From the NCBI GenBank assembly GCA_028671895.1, contig CM053794.1:22802501-22866500 (forward strand): DNA of 64,000 nucleotides. The letters run 5' to 3'. The notes beneath the pieces were generated by a model. It was not told where the DNA came from, did no database searches, and saw nothing but the letters and a program-made list of their open reading frames with translations. Below are positions 47,801 to 57,647 of this stretch, piece by piece. Position 1 is the first letter of the stretch, and every line of letters begins with the position of its first letter. Source of the stretch: Oenanthe sinensis. Its lineage: Eukaryota; Streptophyta; Magnoliopsida; Apiales; Apiaceae. The translations under genes were made by a program, and so were the position numbers.

Positions 47801-48388
47801 CAGACTTCTGGAATGTCATCTTTGGTAATAAAGAAGGGAAGCTCCAACCCTCTTTAGGCTTCTCAGTGCACATTAATGTAACATCTTTGAATGAGTACAG
47901 TTTAATATTATAATCAGATATCTCAAACATAAAAAGTTGTGTCGCTACAGAAGGTTGTTATTACCCCAATACTTATATAGAATCATGTATCTGGAGAAGC
48001 ATAACTCGAGCGTCAGGAAAAGGAAATCGGTATCTCAAAATTCGAGAAGATTTTTTTTGGATAATATGACGTCTTGTGAGCACTTGAGGTGTTATATTGT
48101 CATGTCTTCAGTCTGGAATATATATCAATTTCTTTACCAATTATCCTCTTCATGCCTTGTTTTGGTTAGAACTCAACTACATCTGCTTCTTTGTCAAAGA
48201 TTAGGGGCAAGTAATAATGACGAAATTGACAGTTATTTGTTTCTGACTTGTATGTAACTGTTAAAGGCATACTACTTCATGATATTGTAGGTCGGGTTTG
48301 CTTTTGAGGCTCTTCAGGTTTTCCTACTAATGTACTTCGATGTTCTTTTATTTCTTCTCGATTCGCAGACAATGAAGACAGTGATTAG
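38831..48388 (+). CDS. HIRIP3-like histone chaperone (CHZ domain)
   Basis: Nine exons: 38831-38916, 39398-39503, 42365-42672, 42797-42902, 42988-43329, 43411-43490, 43624-43748, 46757-47029 and 48369-48388. They total 1446 bp (481 residues) and all phases agree. Residues about 1-64 form a DEK-C-like helical domain (SLTFEGVRRLLEKDLGL). A second copy spans the end of exon 3 and exon 4 (TITMAGVRRLLENDLKL). Exon 5 is a Lys/Ser-rich linker with nuclear-localisation-like runs (KPRKKVVRKEK, KRKRPEK). Exons 6-8 hold the conserved C-terminal block (LKSIIKACGMSVPPIVYKKA, then EVRKRKERAKELEGIDMSNI), which matches the CHZ histone H2A.Z/H2B-binding region of HIRA-interacting protein 3. A long acidic tail (DDDNSDEDNSGGD type) follows. 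The last exon is only 20 nt and encodes DNEDSD plus stop. The protein is expected to be nuclear and to act in H2A-H2B or H2A.Z deposition. Confidence 0.88.
39824..39900 (+). repeat. short dispersed repeat, copy 3
   Basis: GTAGGGTGTATTGTAAGGAG, then TCTAGAGTAGAGAGACTGT and TTTCGCAAAGAGACC. It lies in HIRIP3 intron 2 and is orthologous in position to copy 2 in the duplicate. Confidence 0.5.
40197..42243. other. Intron-2 segment absent from the duplicate
   Basis: The duplicate at 22.9 kb passes directly from sequence matching 40196 (AAAGCTATT) to sequence matching 42244 (GCCATCAC). These 2.05 kb are therefore either an insertion in the intact locus or a deletion in the copy. The segment has no coding signal and no clear terminal repeats. 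A small MITE lies inside at 41598-41841. Confidence 0.6.
41598..41841. mobile_element. Foldback MITE inserted in a TTA microsatellite
   Basis: Inverted arms: the left has GGCACACGCTAACAACCACT, TTTTTAGAACTCC. The right, reverse-complemented, has GGCACATGCCACCAACTACT, TTTTTGTAGTTCC. Both sides abut TTATTATTA tracts (about 41545-41597 and 41842-41925), so the element split a (TTA)n microsatellite. A 9-bp duplication would fit Mutator-like elements, but the repeat hides it. Confidence 0.6.
43887..44020. repeat. 41-bp direct repeat, 90 bp apart
   Basis: GATTTTGGCAGTTTCAAAGT and the following CATATACTCTATATAAATGT occur at 43887 and 43977, identical over about 41 bp. They lie in HIRIP3 intron 8. 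Confidence 0.85.
44101..45327. mobile_element. Inverted-repeat element in HIRIP3 intron 8
   Basis: Left arm: AATAGGCTAAAACATCACTA then TTTGCAGGTGG. Right arm, reverse-complemented: AATAGACTAAAACATCACTG then CTTGCAGGTGG. The arms are about 80 bp and the total is about 1.2 kb. A partial third copy of the arm (GCTAAAACATCACTGAACAA) follows directly at about 45330-45352. It has no transposase ORF, so it is non-autonomous. I could not fix the target duplication. Confidence 0.6.
47123..47677. mobile_element. Mutator-like foldback MITE with 9-bp target duplication
   Basis: Termini are AGGTTAAATATCAAAGTGGT (left) and, reverse-complemented, AGGGTTAAATATCAAAGTGG (right). Arms are over 100 bp (CACTCAAGTGA, TCACTTAGTCA, TACCTCTAAATATG). 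An exact 9-bp direct repeat AAATAAAAC lies at 47114-47122 and 47678-47686. A 9-bp duplication with long inverted arms is the Mutator-like signature. It sits in the last intron of the HIRIP3-like gene, 85 bp beyond the exon-8 donor. Confidence 0.85.
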
Positions 48389-50174
48389 ATCCCGCACAAC
48401 TGAGCAACAATGTGACTTTAACAGAGACACCACCAAAAAAGTCCAATTATCTTTTAGTCTTGGGCGGGAGCAAGTGATGTTAGTGATATGGACTGTGCAC
48501 ATCAAGTTAGGCTTTTCAGATGGCTCAGCCAATGATTAGAGTAGTAGTTATAAGCTAAAGAGTGGACACCTGGCTTCACTATATTAAATTTCCTTTTCAA
48601 CAAATTTAAAGTGTTGTGCAATTGTGGGTTACCAATACCAGATTGTCAAGACTATATCGCAGTGGCCATATTTTCCATTTATTGTAGACTTGTGGAAAAC
48701 TTGGTGACCCTTTTGCATGGCTGGTTGTTTATCTTTTGTTTTTCTATAACTGATTATTAGTAAATCGACTTGCCAGCATTTCTTGCTGCTGAATTGTAAA
48801 GGTTATTTTGTATTACCCTCTTCGACTAACAAAAATAGAAGAAGCAATATCTGCTTTCCCAACAAGATCAGTTCCTCATCAAGGAAAGACCTTCTACAAA
48901 CGTAATTTCAAAATGAGTACTGTGGTACAGTGAACGAATGAAATCTCATCCTGATAGAAGTTGAAAAGAATGTTTTTGGGCTTTGCAATCAAGATTCGGG
49001 TTTGCTGATTGGCGTCTAACCAAAGATGGTAATGACTTTGGTTATTGAAAATTTGAATCAAAAGTAATGAAAATAAGCATTAGCTCAATATCTTGGAGAT
49101 GGTAATAAATTAACAATGCTCATTATGAATTATGATTATAGGCTGTAGGCCCATGGTATGTGTCTAATATAAGGTGGAATTTAAGAAACAAACACCATGC
49201 AAGAGATTTCTAAGATTCATTATTATTCATGTTTTCTAATTCTGATGTCGAAGCGTGTCTATTAAACTGTGGACGAATATACCGTACTTATTTTCAGAAT
49301 TTAAGGAAAGACAAACGGGAGCATGACCTGGACATAAATTTTTATTAATTCTATCAAAAATGGTCTTGTTTCTCTTCCCCGTAAAGCTAAAAATTTTGTT
49401 TTTCTTACAACTTTATGAAGAGGCCTCATAGACACTACCTTTTCCATCTCGAAGAGGCACTTGTCCAACAAGGTAAGATTTTCCAGACTCGACACCCATG
49501 GAGACCACTCCCTTTTACATCTCTAACCAGTTGGAATCCTTTGCTGCTGCTAGATGAACATATACTAGCTTTAATGAACATTCGAATCCTGGAATCTGTT
49601 AATGTTTGCGGAGGATGATCCAATATAGCATCCAACAATAAAATGTAATCTTCCGTAGCTAGATAAAGATACGATGGCTTCGATGAAGAGGACTGAGTAC
49701 TGTCTGCAAAGGTGTACAGTGTACTGTCAAGTATCAGCATTAAGAAATTCCACAGATTGTTTAATAGATTGTGCCTTGACAATTAATTTCAACTCTATGC
49801 ATTTGTTCATTTAGTTTCCTAAGGCATTATCAATTTGACCATACGAATTTGCAGTTCGTGGTTGTAGTTCGGTATACTACATGTACTTTCTTACCCTAAT
49901 TATACGTTGTGTATGTATGGCATGCTATGTTTTGTTAAATGAGTGTTATATTAGAAATTATAGATTTTGCTCCATTCATTCCAGAGTCTGGTAATTCTGA
50001 CTTTTCTTTATAAAAATATAAGAATTTCATTTCTGACAGTGTTTAGCTCCCTCTCTAACTGCTAGAATATCATCTTTCAGAGGATGTCATTACATCAAGA
50101 TTGTAGGATGCATCTTCCACACCTCCCTAGACTCTTCCGATTCTGTCAATGTAGATGAAGGTACTGACTCTGAA
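48389..50174. other. Intergenic between HIRIP3-like gene and P450 region
   Basis: The first few hundred bases would be the HIRIP3 3' UTR. Short ORFs at 49301-49782 on both strands overlap each other and show no family I recognise. A phrase near 48975-49015 (FGLCNQDSG/ALQSRFGFAD in two frames) faintly recalls a transposase remnant. I see no supportable gene. Confidence 0.45.
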
Positions 50175-50289
50175 ACTGAGAGCACAGATGAAGGCCAATA
50201 TGTGATTGTACCAGTATACAAACAAAAAGATCTAGGAAACTGTGAGCACAGATGAAGGCCAATATGTGATTGCACCAGTATACGGACAA
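50175..50289. repeat. 64-bp direct repeat
   Basis: AGCACAGATGAAGGCCAATA followed by TGTGATTG-C/T-ACCAGTATAC occurs at 50181 and 50245, a period of 64 bp. It is adjacent to the P450 pseudogene fragment and not P450 sequence itself. Confidence 0.85.
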
Positions 50290-50379
50290 CAAAATTATCA
50301 AATTGAAAATGAAGAGCAAAATTGTCAACACTATCAGTTACGTCAGAACTGTGGGTTGAATCCGAATGCAGTCTTATAA

Positions 50380-50590
50380 TTACTGATATAATGGTTCTAC
50401 CGTATTTCTCAGTCTTTTCAGCTGTGTTTATCTTCTTCACTGACTAAATTAAAGAAGGTTAAGGCTTTTTCCGATAAAAGGTATTCCAAGTGAACCTGGT
50501 GGAAGCCCTGTTAATGAACTTCCCCTTTTCATGAACAGAAAGAAAAAATATGGGGAAAATGAGAAAAGAGAAATAGTCGAAGTCATACGA
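50380..50590 (-). pseudogene. P450 exon-1 fragment
   Basis: On the minus strand, 50584-50450 encodes KRGSSLTGLPPGSLGIPFIG followed by KSLNLL. The intact gene at 51369-53570 has RRGRSLTRLPPGSLGIPFIG followed by QSLGLL. After a break, MKKINTAEKTEKYG (from about 50440) parallels MKVNTAEKWLEQRVETYG. No later P450 exons are found. This is a remnant of a tandem duplication, frameshifted and cut short. Confidence 0.8.
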
Positions 50591-50829
50591 TTAGGTGCTG
50601 GGAAGCTAGCTAAATGTAAAATATATCTAATTCTCTTTGGGCAAGAAAAATCACAATTTTGCTTTCCAACCACAACCCCCCTACTACTTTATACCTTAAT
50701 GACTTGAATAGATAAATAAGAAAGAGAAAAAACTGAACCTGAGATACCCACAATACTATGAGGTTTTGTTTACAATTTTCAAATGTTCCCTTTCTTCTCT
50801 CGCCAGGGGCAGACTTAGGTACATGACAG

Positions 50830-51024
50830 GGGTGCCCAGGAACCCACTGGGTTCTGGGTTGGAAGGGGATATATGTAGTAATGTTAAACTTGAGACATTC
50901 CGGTTAGTGGTTAATTGATACATTTCAATTTAAAAGTGTTAAACTTGAGACCCTGAATTTGTCAGTGGTAAATTTGAGATTTTGTTAGTTATATAGTGAC
51001 CAACTTGATATTTAACTCTATCTC
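50830..51024. mobile_element. Possible decayed relative of the Mutator-like MITE
   Basis: ATAGTGACCAACTTGATATT + TAACTC at about 50993-51020 resembles the right arm of the element at 47123-47677 (GTGACCACTTTGATATTTAA). TTAAACTTGAGAC occurs twice upstream. No second terminus or duplication was found. Confidence 0.3.
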
Positions 51025-51368
51025 TGCCACAAAGTCTGAGACATGTAATATTAGTAGATTACGACACTTGATGGAAACTTAATACAATTCTCAATCTAAT
51101 TTTTTTAACAATATTGTTGACATATACGTCCCAAGTCACAACTGCACCACAATCTAGAAGTCTAACTCTTGGGCTCATTGCTTCCAACTAAACACCAGTA
51201 ACAGAATCACAGTGAATAGCTACTCTTTGCGGGAAAAGTAATAAACACTGTAATTTTGAAATTTACATATACGAAACAATCAAAAATTGAATACACAACC
51301 TGAATTACATTATTTAGCTACTATTTACCATTTTTGGTATATGACATGAATTTGCCCATACCATGTTA

Positions 51369-53570
51369 CTATACTTTCTTTGGGAATAGTTTGACAGGAA
51401 AACCCTGAGCAGGCATTAGCATGGGTTCTCTTCTGTAAGAGCTGTCACTGGAGCATGATTCCCAAGTAAATCGAGTGACCAAATAATGAATTGCCACTAG
51501 GGTTTCAATCCTTGCAAACTCATAACCTGGACATACGCGAGCTCCTGCTCCAAATGGAATGTAGCAGTATGGGGGAATAGATGCTTGGTTTTCAAATCGT
51601 GAAGGGTCGAACTTTGTTGGTTCCTCGAATATGTTTTTGTCCATGTGAGTTATATGTGTGGCCCAGAATATCTGGTAATCAACAAATTAAAAGAAAAATT
51701 TATCCAACAAACATTTTGCATGTTCAAAGTTGCCACATGTTAGGTGAAATTTATATAGTTTTATTGTTTGATAAAGAAATGGACAAAAACAAACAAGTGT
51801 TGTAGAAGTAAAGTTTGTCTCTCTTACTTGCCATCCTTTGGGAATAAGATAACCACCATATTCGATATCCTTTAGTGCCTTCCTAAAGCCTCCAAATATA
51901 GGAGGAATCGTTCTCATTAATTCCAAAGCTACTCTCCATGTGTACTTCATCTTGGCAAGGTCATCCCAGCTCAGAAGCTCTTCCAAGGGCTTGTTCTTTC
52001 TAACATCTTCTTGCTCTGCAAACACGAAAAATGATTATATGGGAAGAGGCCAACAGTGTGTGTGGTGGGGGATGGGGGTTAAAAGAGTTTACCTTGAAGA
52101 ATAGCTTTATACACGGTATTGTTACTGGCCATAAGTCGCATTATGAACGTAATTACAACAGAGGAAGTGTCATGTCCTGCGACCATGATAAGCATGACAC
52201 TGTGAACAATCTCATTTTCTGATATAGCTTCTTCGTTGTTTTCATTGCGAACACTGAGTAAGCTTGTGATAAGGTCTTGGTTGGATGAAGGACCGTTCAA
52301 AGCAAGTTCAAGTCGCTTTTCACATACAAGTTCTTTAACCAGGTTTTTGACTTGTGTACTAGCCCTTATGCTTCTGTTGTAGCGTGTAAATGGTAAACTA
52401 ATTGGAATCGACCACATTCCGTCAATCATTTCTTGGAAAAGCTTCATCAATTTTATTTTTCTTGGTCCACGCGCAAGTCCAAATAGTAAAGAGCAAATTA
52501 TGTTGAATGTCAGCGTCTTCATCAGTGGCAAAACCTACCAGAAACACCCACTACCTTGAGAATTAAGATCATTAGCTACTAGCTATTTCATTTTTGTTAA
52601 AAGTTCTTATTATTATTTTTGTGTGGATACTATAGTTATAAAATTAATTTATAATTCTCAAAAAATCGAATTATTTTTCCCACCAAGCTAAAATGTTGAT
52701 GATACTGGACAAATACAGATGCCGAGTGCAAACTGACACCAAGATAGCTGTTAGATGCAATAATGTTTATTATATAAGTATTATCTATTACAAAGTTCCC
52801 CGTGGATATGAATTCACGGGTATTTGGCAGAATAGACCATGTTATTAACTGTACACTGAAGAGTTTTATAAATGACAAACCAAGGGTGGACCAGAGGCAT
52901 TCTTATATTTTTCTTATTTGTGGGGGGTTGGGGTGGGGGACTATTAAATGTTGTATTAATTTTTATGGTGGAAACAACAGATTAAATATTATTTGGGGGG
53001 AGGGGGTGTGCAGCCGTGTCCCTTTTTAGATCCACCCCCTGTCTACAACTCAAGTGAAGGAAAAGTTGAACATACCGTGACCTGGTCCTTTCCTTCCCAA
53101 TGCATTTGAAGGTGATTCCTGAATTCATTGTCCATCTTTCCGATATACTGCTTTAGAGATTCTGGCTTCAAGAACGGCATGAGTGCAGATCTGACACGTT
53201 TATGATCTTCACCATTGAGTTCGAGAAGATTACGATCACCTAAAATCATCCTCACGGATGCAGTCTGCTGGTTACTGATCATGGTGGTATCAGTAGTAAA
53301 AATAAACTTGTTAGCCTCCGGTCCATGTATAAAGACAGTGGGAGTGCCAAAGAGGCTTAACTTTGATATTGGACCATATGTTTCCACTCTTTGTTCAAGC
53401 CATTTCTCAGCTGTGTTAACCTTCATTGCCCGGAGAAGGCCAAGGCTTTGTCCGATAAACGGTATTCCAAGTGACCCTGGAGGTAGCCTTGTTAATGATC
53501 TTCCCCTTCTTACGAACAAGAAGAAAAGGATGGGCAGAATGGTGAAGAAGAGAGTAACAATCAAAGTCAT
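51369..53570 (-). CDS. Cytochrome P450, CYP85 clan (CYP716/CYP728-like)
   Basis: Exons 53570-53076, 52534-52093, 52015-51828 and 51671-51369 (1428 bp, 475 residues), in phase, TAG stop. The start is the ATG at 53570 (MTLIVTLFFTILPILFFLFV), which gives the N-terminal ER anchor. The Pro-rich hinge is LPPGSLGIPFIG. The I-helix oxygen-binding motif is AGHDTSS. The K-helix ExxR is ELMR. The PERF-like element is FDPSRF. The haem loop is FGAGARVCPG with the Cys ligand. All key residues are present and the length is normal. The sequence style matches plant P450s annotated as CYP716/CYP728 or 'taxadiene 5-alpha-hydroxylase-like', a clan that hydroxylates triterpenes and other terpenoids. The subfamily and substrate are not settled here. 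It is probably functional. Confidence 0.88.
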
Positions 53571-54079
53571 GTCTGAAGAAACAGAAATCAAGAGAGTACA
53601 GAGAGAAATGTAATAATTTGGTGCTAAGAAGCTACCTAAGCTTTAACAAGTATCTGAAGGAATCTCTCACTTTGATATTAATCATATACAAAACTCTACT
53701 GTCTAATTATTTCTTATTTGATGCCTTCTAGGTAGAAATCTTTCTTTTTTAATACCTTGAATACAATACCTTTGCTATGGTTAGCCACCTCACTTCAATG
53801 ATATGCAAATTATTATTTTTTTTGACAGGTCACCTGCAAATTTTTATTTACATTTTACTTATATTGTGCAACAATCAAGACAAAATAAACACACATAGCT
53901 CGGATTGTATCAAGCATATGTGATTTAGTCAGATATTAAATATATCATAAAATTGCATAAATGGTTTGAGCCTTCACAGTTCAAACTAACCCGCACCGCA
54001 CAAATCGTAAAAATTCAAATGCATAACTGTAATGTGTGTAGAAATTATATTATTATTTATAAAGATCTTATACTAATTT
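53571..54079. other. P450 upstream region
   Basis: Promoter and leader of the minus-strand P450 gene, AT-rich, with no ORF. I could not single out a convincing TATA box. Confidence 0.4.
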
Positions 54080-57000
54080 GATGAGTCATATTTATTTGAA
54101 CTTACGAGGACTCTGTTTTGGTGATTCTATGAGTTGTGGTAAATGCTTGTATATGTCTATGTGTTTAAATGTGACTGTAAGTACTTTTATTGTATTTTTA
54201 AAGCTATTTTATCGTACTGTTTGATTTTTATAAAAACTTTAGAGTATCCAAAAATCATAAAATCTTCTCTAAAGTGTTCTTTAAGTATTTAGAGACGTTT
54301 TAAAAATACAAGTTTATTTTATTCGAGTTCCAAAAGTTTTTAATAATTTTTCAATCTCTATTTTCATTTAAAATATGTTATCTTCTAAAAATTATATTTA
54401 ATTATTCGTTCGTCCGAAAAATATTTTGAAAATATGTACAAGCTTCTAAAATCATGTTCTTAATTATGTTAAATTTATTTTTCCACCCATTTACCATTAA
54501 AATTCAATTTATAATAGTTTTAATTCTCAAAAATCAATAATTACGAAATTACCATTTTGTCCTTGCTTTTATAAAACACCACAACCCACTTCTTTCTTCC
54601 CCAGCCCAGTAGTTCACTTCATCAGACCCCCCACCGCCTCATTCTTCATTTTCTATCTAACCCTCTCACTAATCATTCAATTCTCTCTCCGTTTCTCTTT
54701 GCTTCCATACATGTAATTACTATTTCTCTTCATCCTTGTTAACTGGTTCTTGTTGTGTGTGGTGGGTTGCTCCGATTTCTTTCTTTTGTATGGCTGCCGT
54801 GTATATATGTATGTATAGTATATATTTTAGTCGCATGCAAGTGTAAAATGAGGAGAAAATCAAGTGTAGTAATGTTGTGATGATGAATTGTGGTGGAAGG
54901 GGACAACTACGGTGATCGAAACCCATTTCTGGCCTCTCACCGGAGCTGTCGCCGCCGACTATGATCGGAAGTGAGCTGGTGGCTTGGTTTCTTTGTAGAT
55001 TTTAATTATAAATGATGTGTTGTGTTGAAACAAATCTGAATTGCTGTAATTTACTTGTTGCATGCAGTTTATTTTGAAAATTTTATGTATGTTTCGGTTT
55101 AAATAGTAGCTAGATATTTAGATTACATTATGTTGATGTATGATTAAGTATTATTGCTGGTTGATGTATATTCGACTTTCTAAGGATTAAAGGTAGATTG
55201 GAGTGGTTTCGATTAATTGATGTTTACGAACAAGAGTGACAATATTGATGTACCAGCTGCCCTGTTCTGTCTAGTGAAACTGGGACTAGCATGTACGGTT
55301 TTTAACAGTGGGTGTGAAACATAATTGTTCCTTATAAATTCTAGTTTAAGTACGTGAAAATCTTGTGCCGTTTGGATTAACAAGTAAAAAGATATGTATG
55401 ATTTAGTAAAGATCGTGCAATCTGAAATTTTCTGTGTCGGGATACTGATTTAACCAGTTCGTTTTTCTGCCTAAATAAAATGTTTTGGATATGAAATTTT
55501 TAGGCAAGATTGTATTAATATTCAGAAAGGAGTCTACAAAATTTTGTAATAAAATAAATGTTTTTCGATTTATTAAAAATGTTTCAATAAAGTGTGCGCA
55601 TTAGTGTATTTAGTTTTTAAAATTGTTCACCCTGGTTTAGAGATTGATTATTTGTTTAATATGGATTACTTGCGTATATGTCTAATGTGCTTATTTGCTT
55701 ATATGGTATTACTATATGACTCTATTTGGTGTGAATGATTGAATGATGTTGTAATTGATAGTAGTATTGGATTGTTGATTGATTCAGGTATGGCTATGTT
55801 GCAGTTACAGAGAAAATTCTGTCAAAATTTCCTCAGAATTCAATAGTAGTTCTGACTTAATATTGATAAGAGATTCTTCTATAACTATTATGTGTGTATT
55901 TGTATTTGATAATTGATTACTTGATATATGATTTGAGTTTTAAAGGTGAGTATTAGGTTATCGAAAGAGTAGATTAAGTTTAGACGTTCGTAGAAAAGCG
56001 TCGAGTCTTATATAGAATATGAAATAGTGTATTTAATTGTGTAGTTCCGAAGGAAGTAGATAGTAGAGATAAAGGTAAAGCTAAGGAGGAAAGTTTGTGA
56101 AGTAGGATCTCCATTAACTCTTTTGGAAAGCTCTGTGAAAGGTAAGTAACTTCTAAACCTTCTTGTATACCCTGTTTTACATATATACCCTGTTGAACAT
56201 GCACAAATATTAAATTCCTGATTCTTTTTTATTTCTTACCAAAAACTTCCTGTTATCCATCTAATATACCATGCCTATATACATTATTTAACCATGTTTT
56301 GTATGTTCTAAACTAAAATATTGATCCCATAATTACCTCAATTCTCTGTCGTCACAAGACTACACTACCTCTTTGCTACTAAATCATTAAACTAGTCTTT
56401 AAACCAAAGCAATTCTCGTAACTTGCCTTGTTTTCATTACTAATGTTTTGAAATGATTTTATTGCAATGGGATAAAAGACTGATTTGAATGAAAGTGTTT
56501 TCCTAAAATGAAATGATTTCAGGTAAAAGAATTTTGAAAAGATTTATAAAGAATGTTTTGATAAATGGTTTAAGAATTCTGACTTATGATTTCTACGGAT
56601 TCCTAAAGATTGGAGAGCGTAAGAGGCCGAAACGCCGGTCCAACACTTTTATTTAATTAGCGTAAGAGCCTAGGGCGGTCCTAGTCCAGCATTATTAAAG
56701 GCCATAGTGTGTCTAATTGGGAACCCAATTGTCAAAGTCCAGAGGGACCTTGTGTCCAGTATGGGGACATTACGTGGTTGATCACCCGTATTGTCCGTGC
56801 GTTGGTGGAAAAACTCTAATCAAATTATTTATTTTATTTTAAGGTTATACTTTTACACAAATGAAATCGGTTTGCCCTTTGAACCGAAGCGTTGTTTTAT
56901 AAAAGCTGAAAAGAATTTTCTATAAAGTTATAACATTTTCTTACCGCCTTTTTGGGTGAATCTTTATTAAAATTGTTCAATGTTGAATCGTTGATGCATT

Positions 57001-57475
57001 ACTCAGAAACCCTGAATTCTGTCACATTCAGAATTGTTACTGTTCGCTTATGGTTACTTGCTAAGCATTGTTAGCTCATTCTTGCTATTATTCTCCTAAC
57101 CCTTTTCAGCTAAGAAGAACTATGGTTCGCCTTTGGAGGACAGCTAGGAAGAATTGTTGTCGTGATTTTCCTAGAGGTGTAGGTACCTCAGGGGCTGCTC
57201 AGGTAGAAGTTTGATGATCAGGGTTAGAAAATGAACAAGTGTTTTGGCTTAAGTTTTTGTAGTTTTGTGTAAACTGAAATTTGGGTATGTAATATAAAAT
57301 TTTAGTTGCAACTTAAATTGGTTAGTTAAATTGCTTGTTTCATACCATCACCTATTTACGATCCAGGTTTGTACAGTGGGGTCATATACTTTATATTTTA
57401 TTAATATTTACTAAGGTATTTGCATCTAGATGTTTAGTGACTCCCCGATCTAGATCCGGATCGGGAGGGCGCCAC
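54080..57475 (+). mobile_element. Long LTR-like sequence (solo LTR or retroelement remnant)
   Basis: It has LTR-like architecture without coding capacity. A TATA-like TTTTATAAAACACC at about 54568 is followed by a C/T-rich leader (ACCCACTTCTTTCTTCCCCA) and splice-like motifs. A GC-richer block at 56610-56810 (AGAGGGACCTTGTGTCCAGT, TGGGGACATTACGTGGTTGA) resembles the middle of long chromovirus (Tekay-type) LTRs. The end is GATCGGGAGGGCGCCACA near 57475. I find no partner LTR, primer site or polypurine tract. The left border is uncertain. A non-coding transcript is an alternative. Confidence 0.35.
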
Positions 57476-57647
57476 AATAACTGTAGAGAAAAAAGTAAAA
57501 AAAACTAAATTTTGTGTTACGGTGCAACAGGATATGGATGTTTTGTCGGATACTCATACACATATGTAGTTCCAGTAGTAAATTTGTTTGATAAATAATA
57601 TCATCAACAGGCATGCATTGAAACCAATGCAGATTGTAAAATTGAAA

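Noticed and set aside
47676..48257. ORFs in the last HIRIP3 intron (minus 47676-47930, plus 47937-48257)
   Set aside because: They lie within a well-supported intron and show no family similarity.
49301..49782. Overlapping ORFs on both strands, up to 115 residues
   Set aside because: They overlap each other in antisense and in two frames, with no recognisable family; not supportable as a gene.
50090..50440. 116-residue ORF downstream of the P450 fragment
   Set aside because: Only its first dozen residues parallel P450. The rest is translation of a 64-bp direct repeat.
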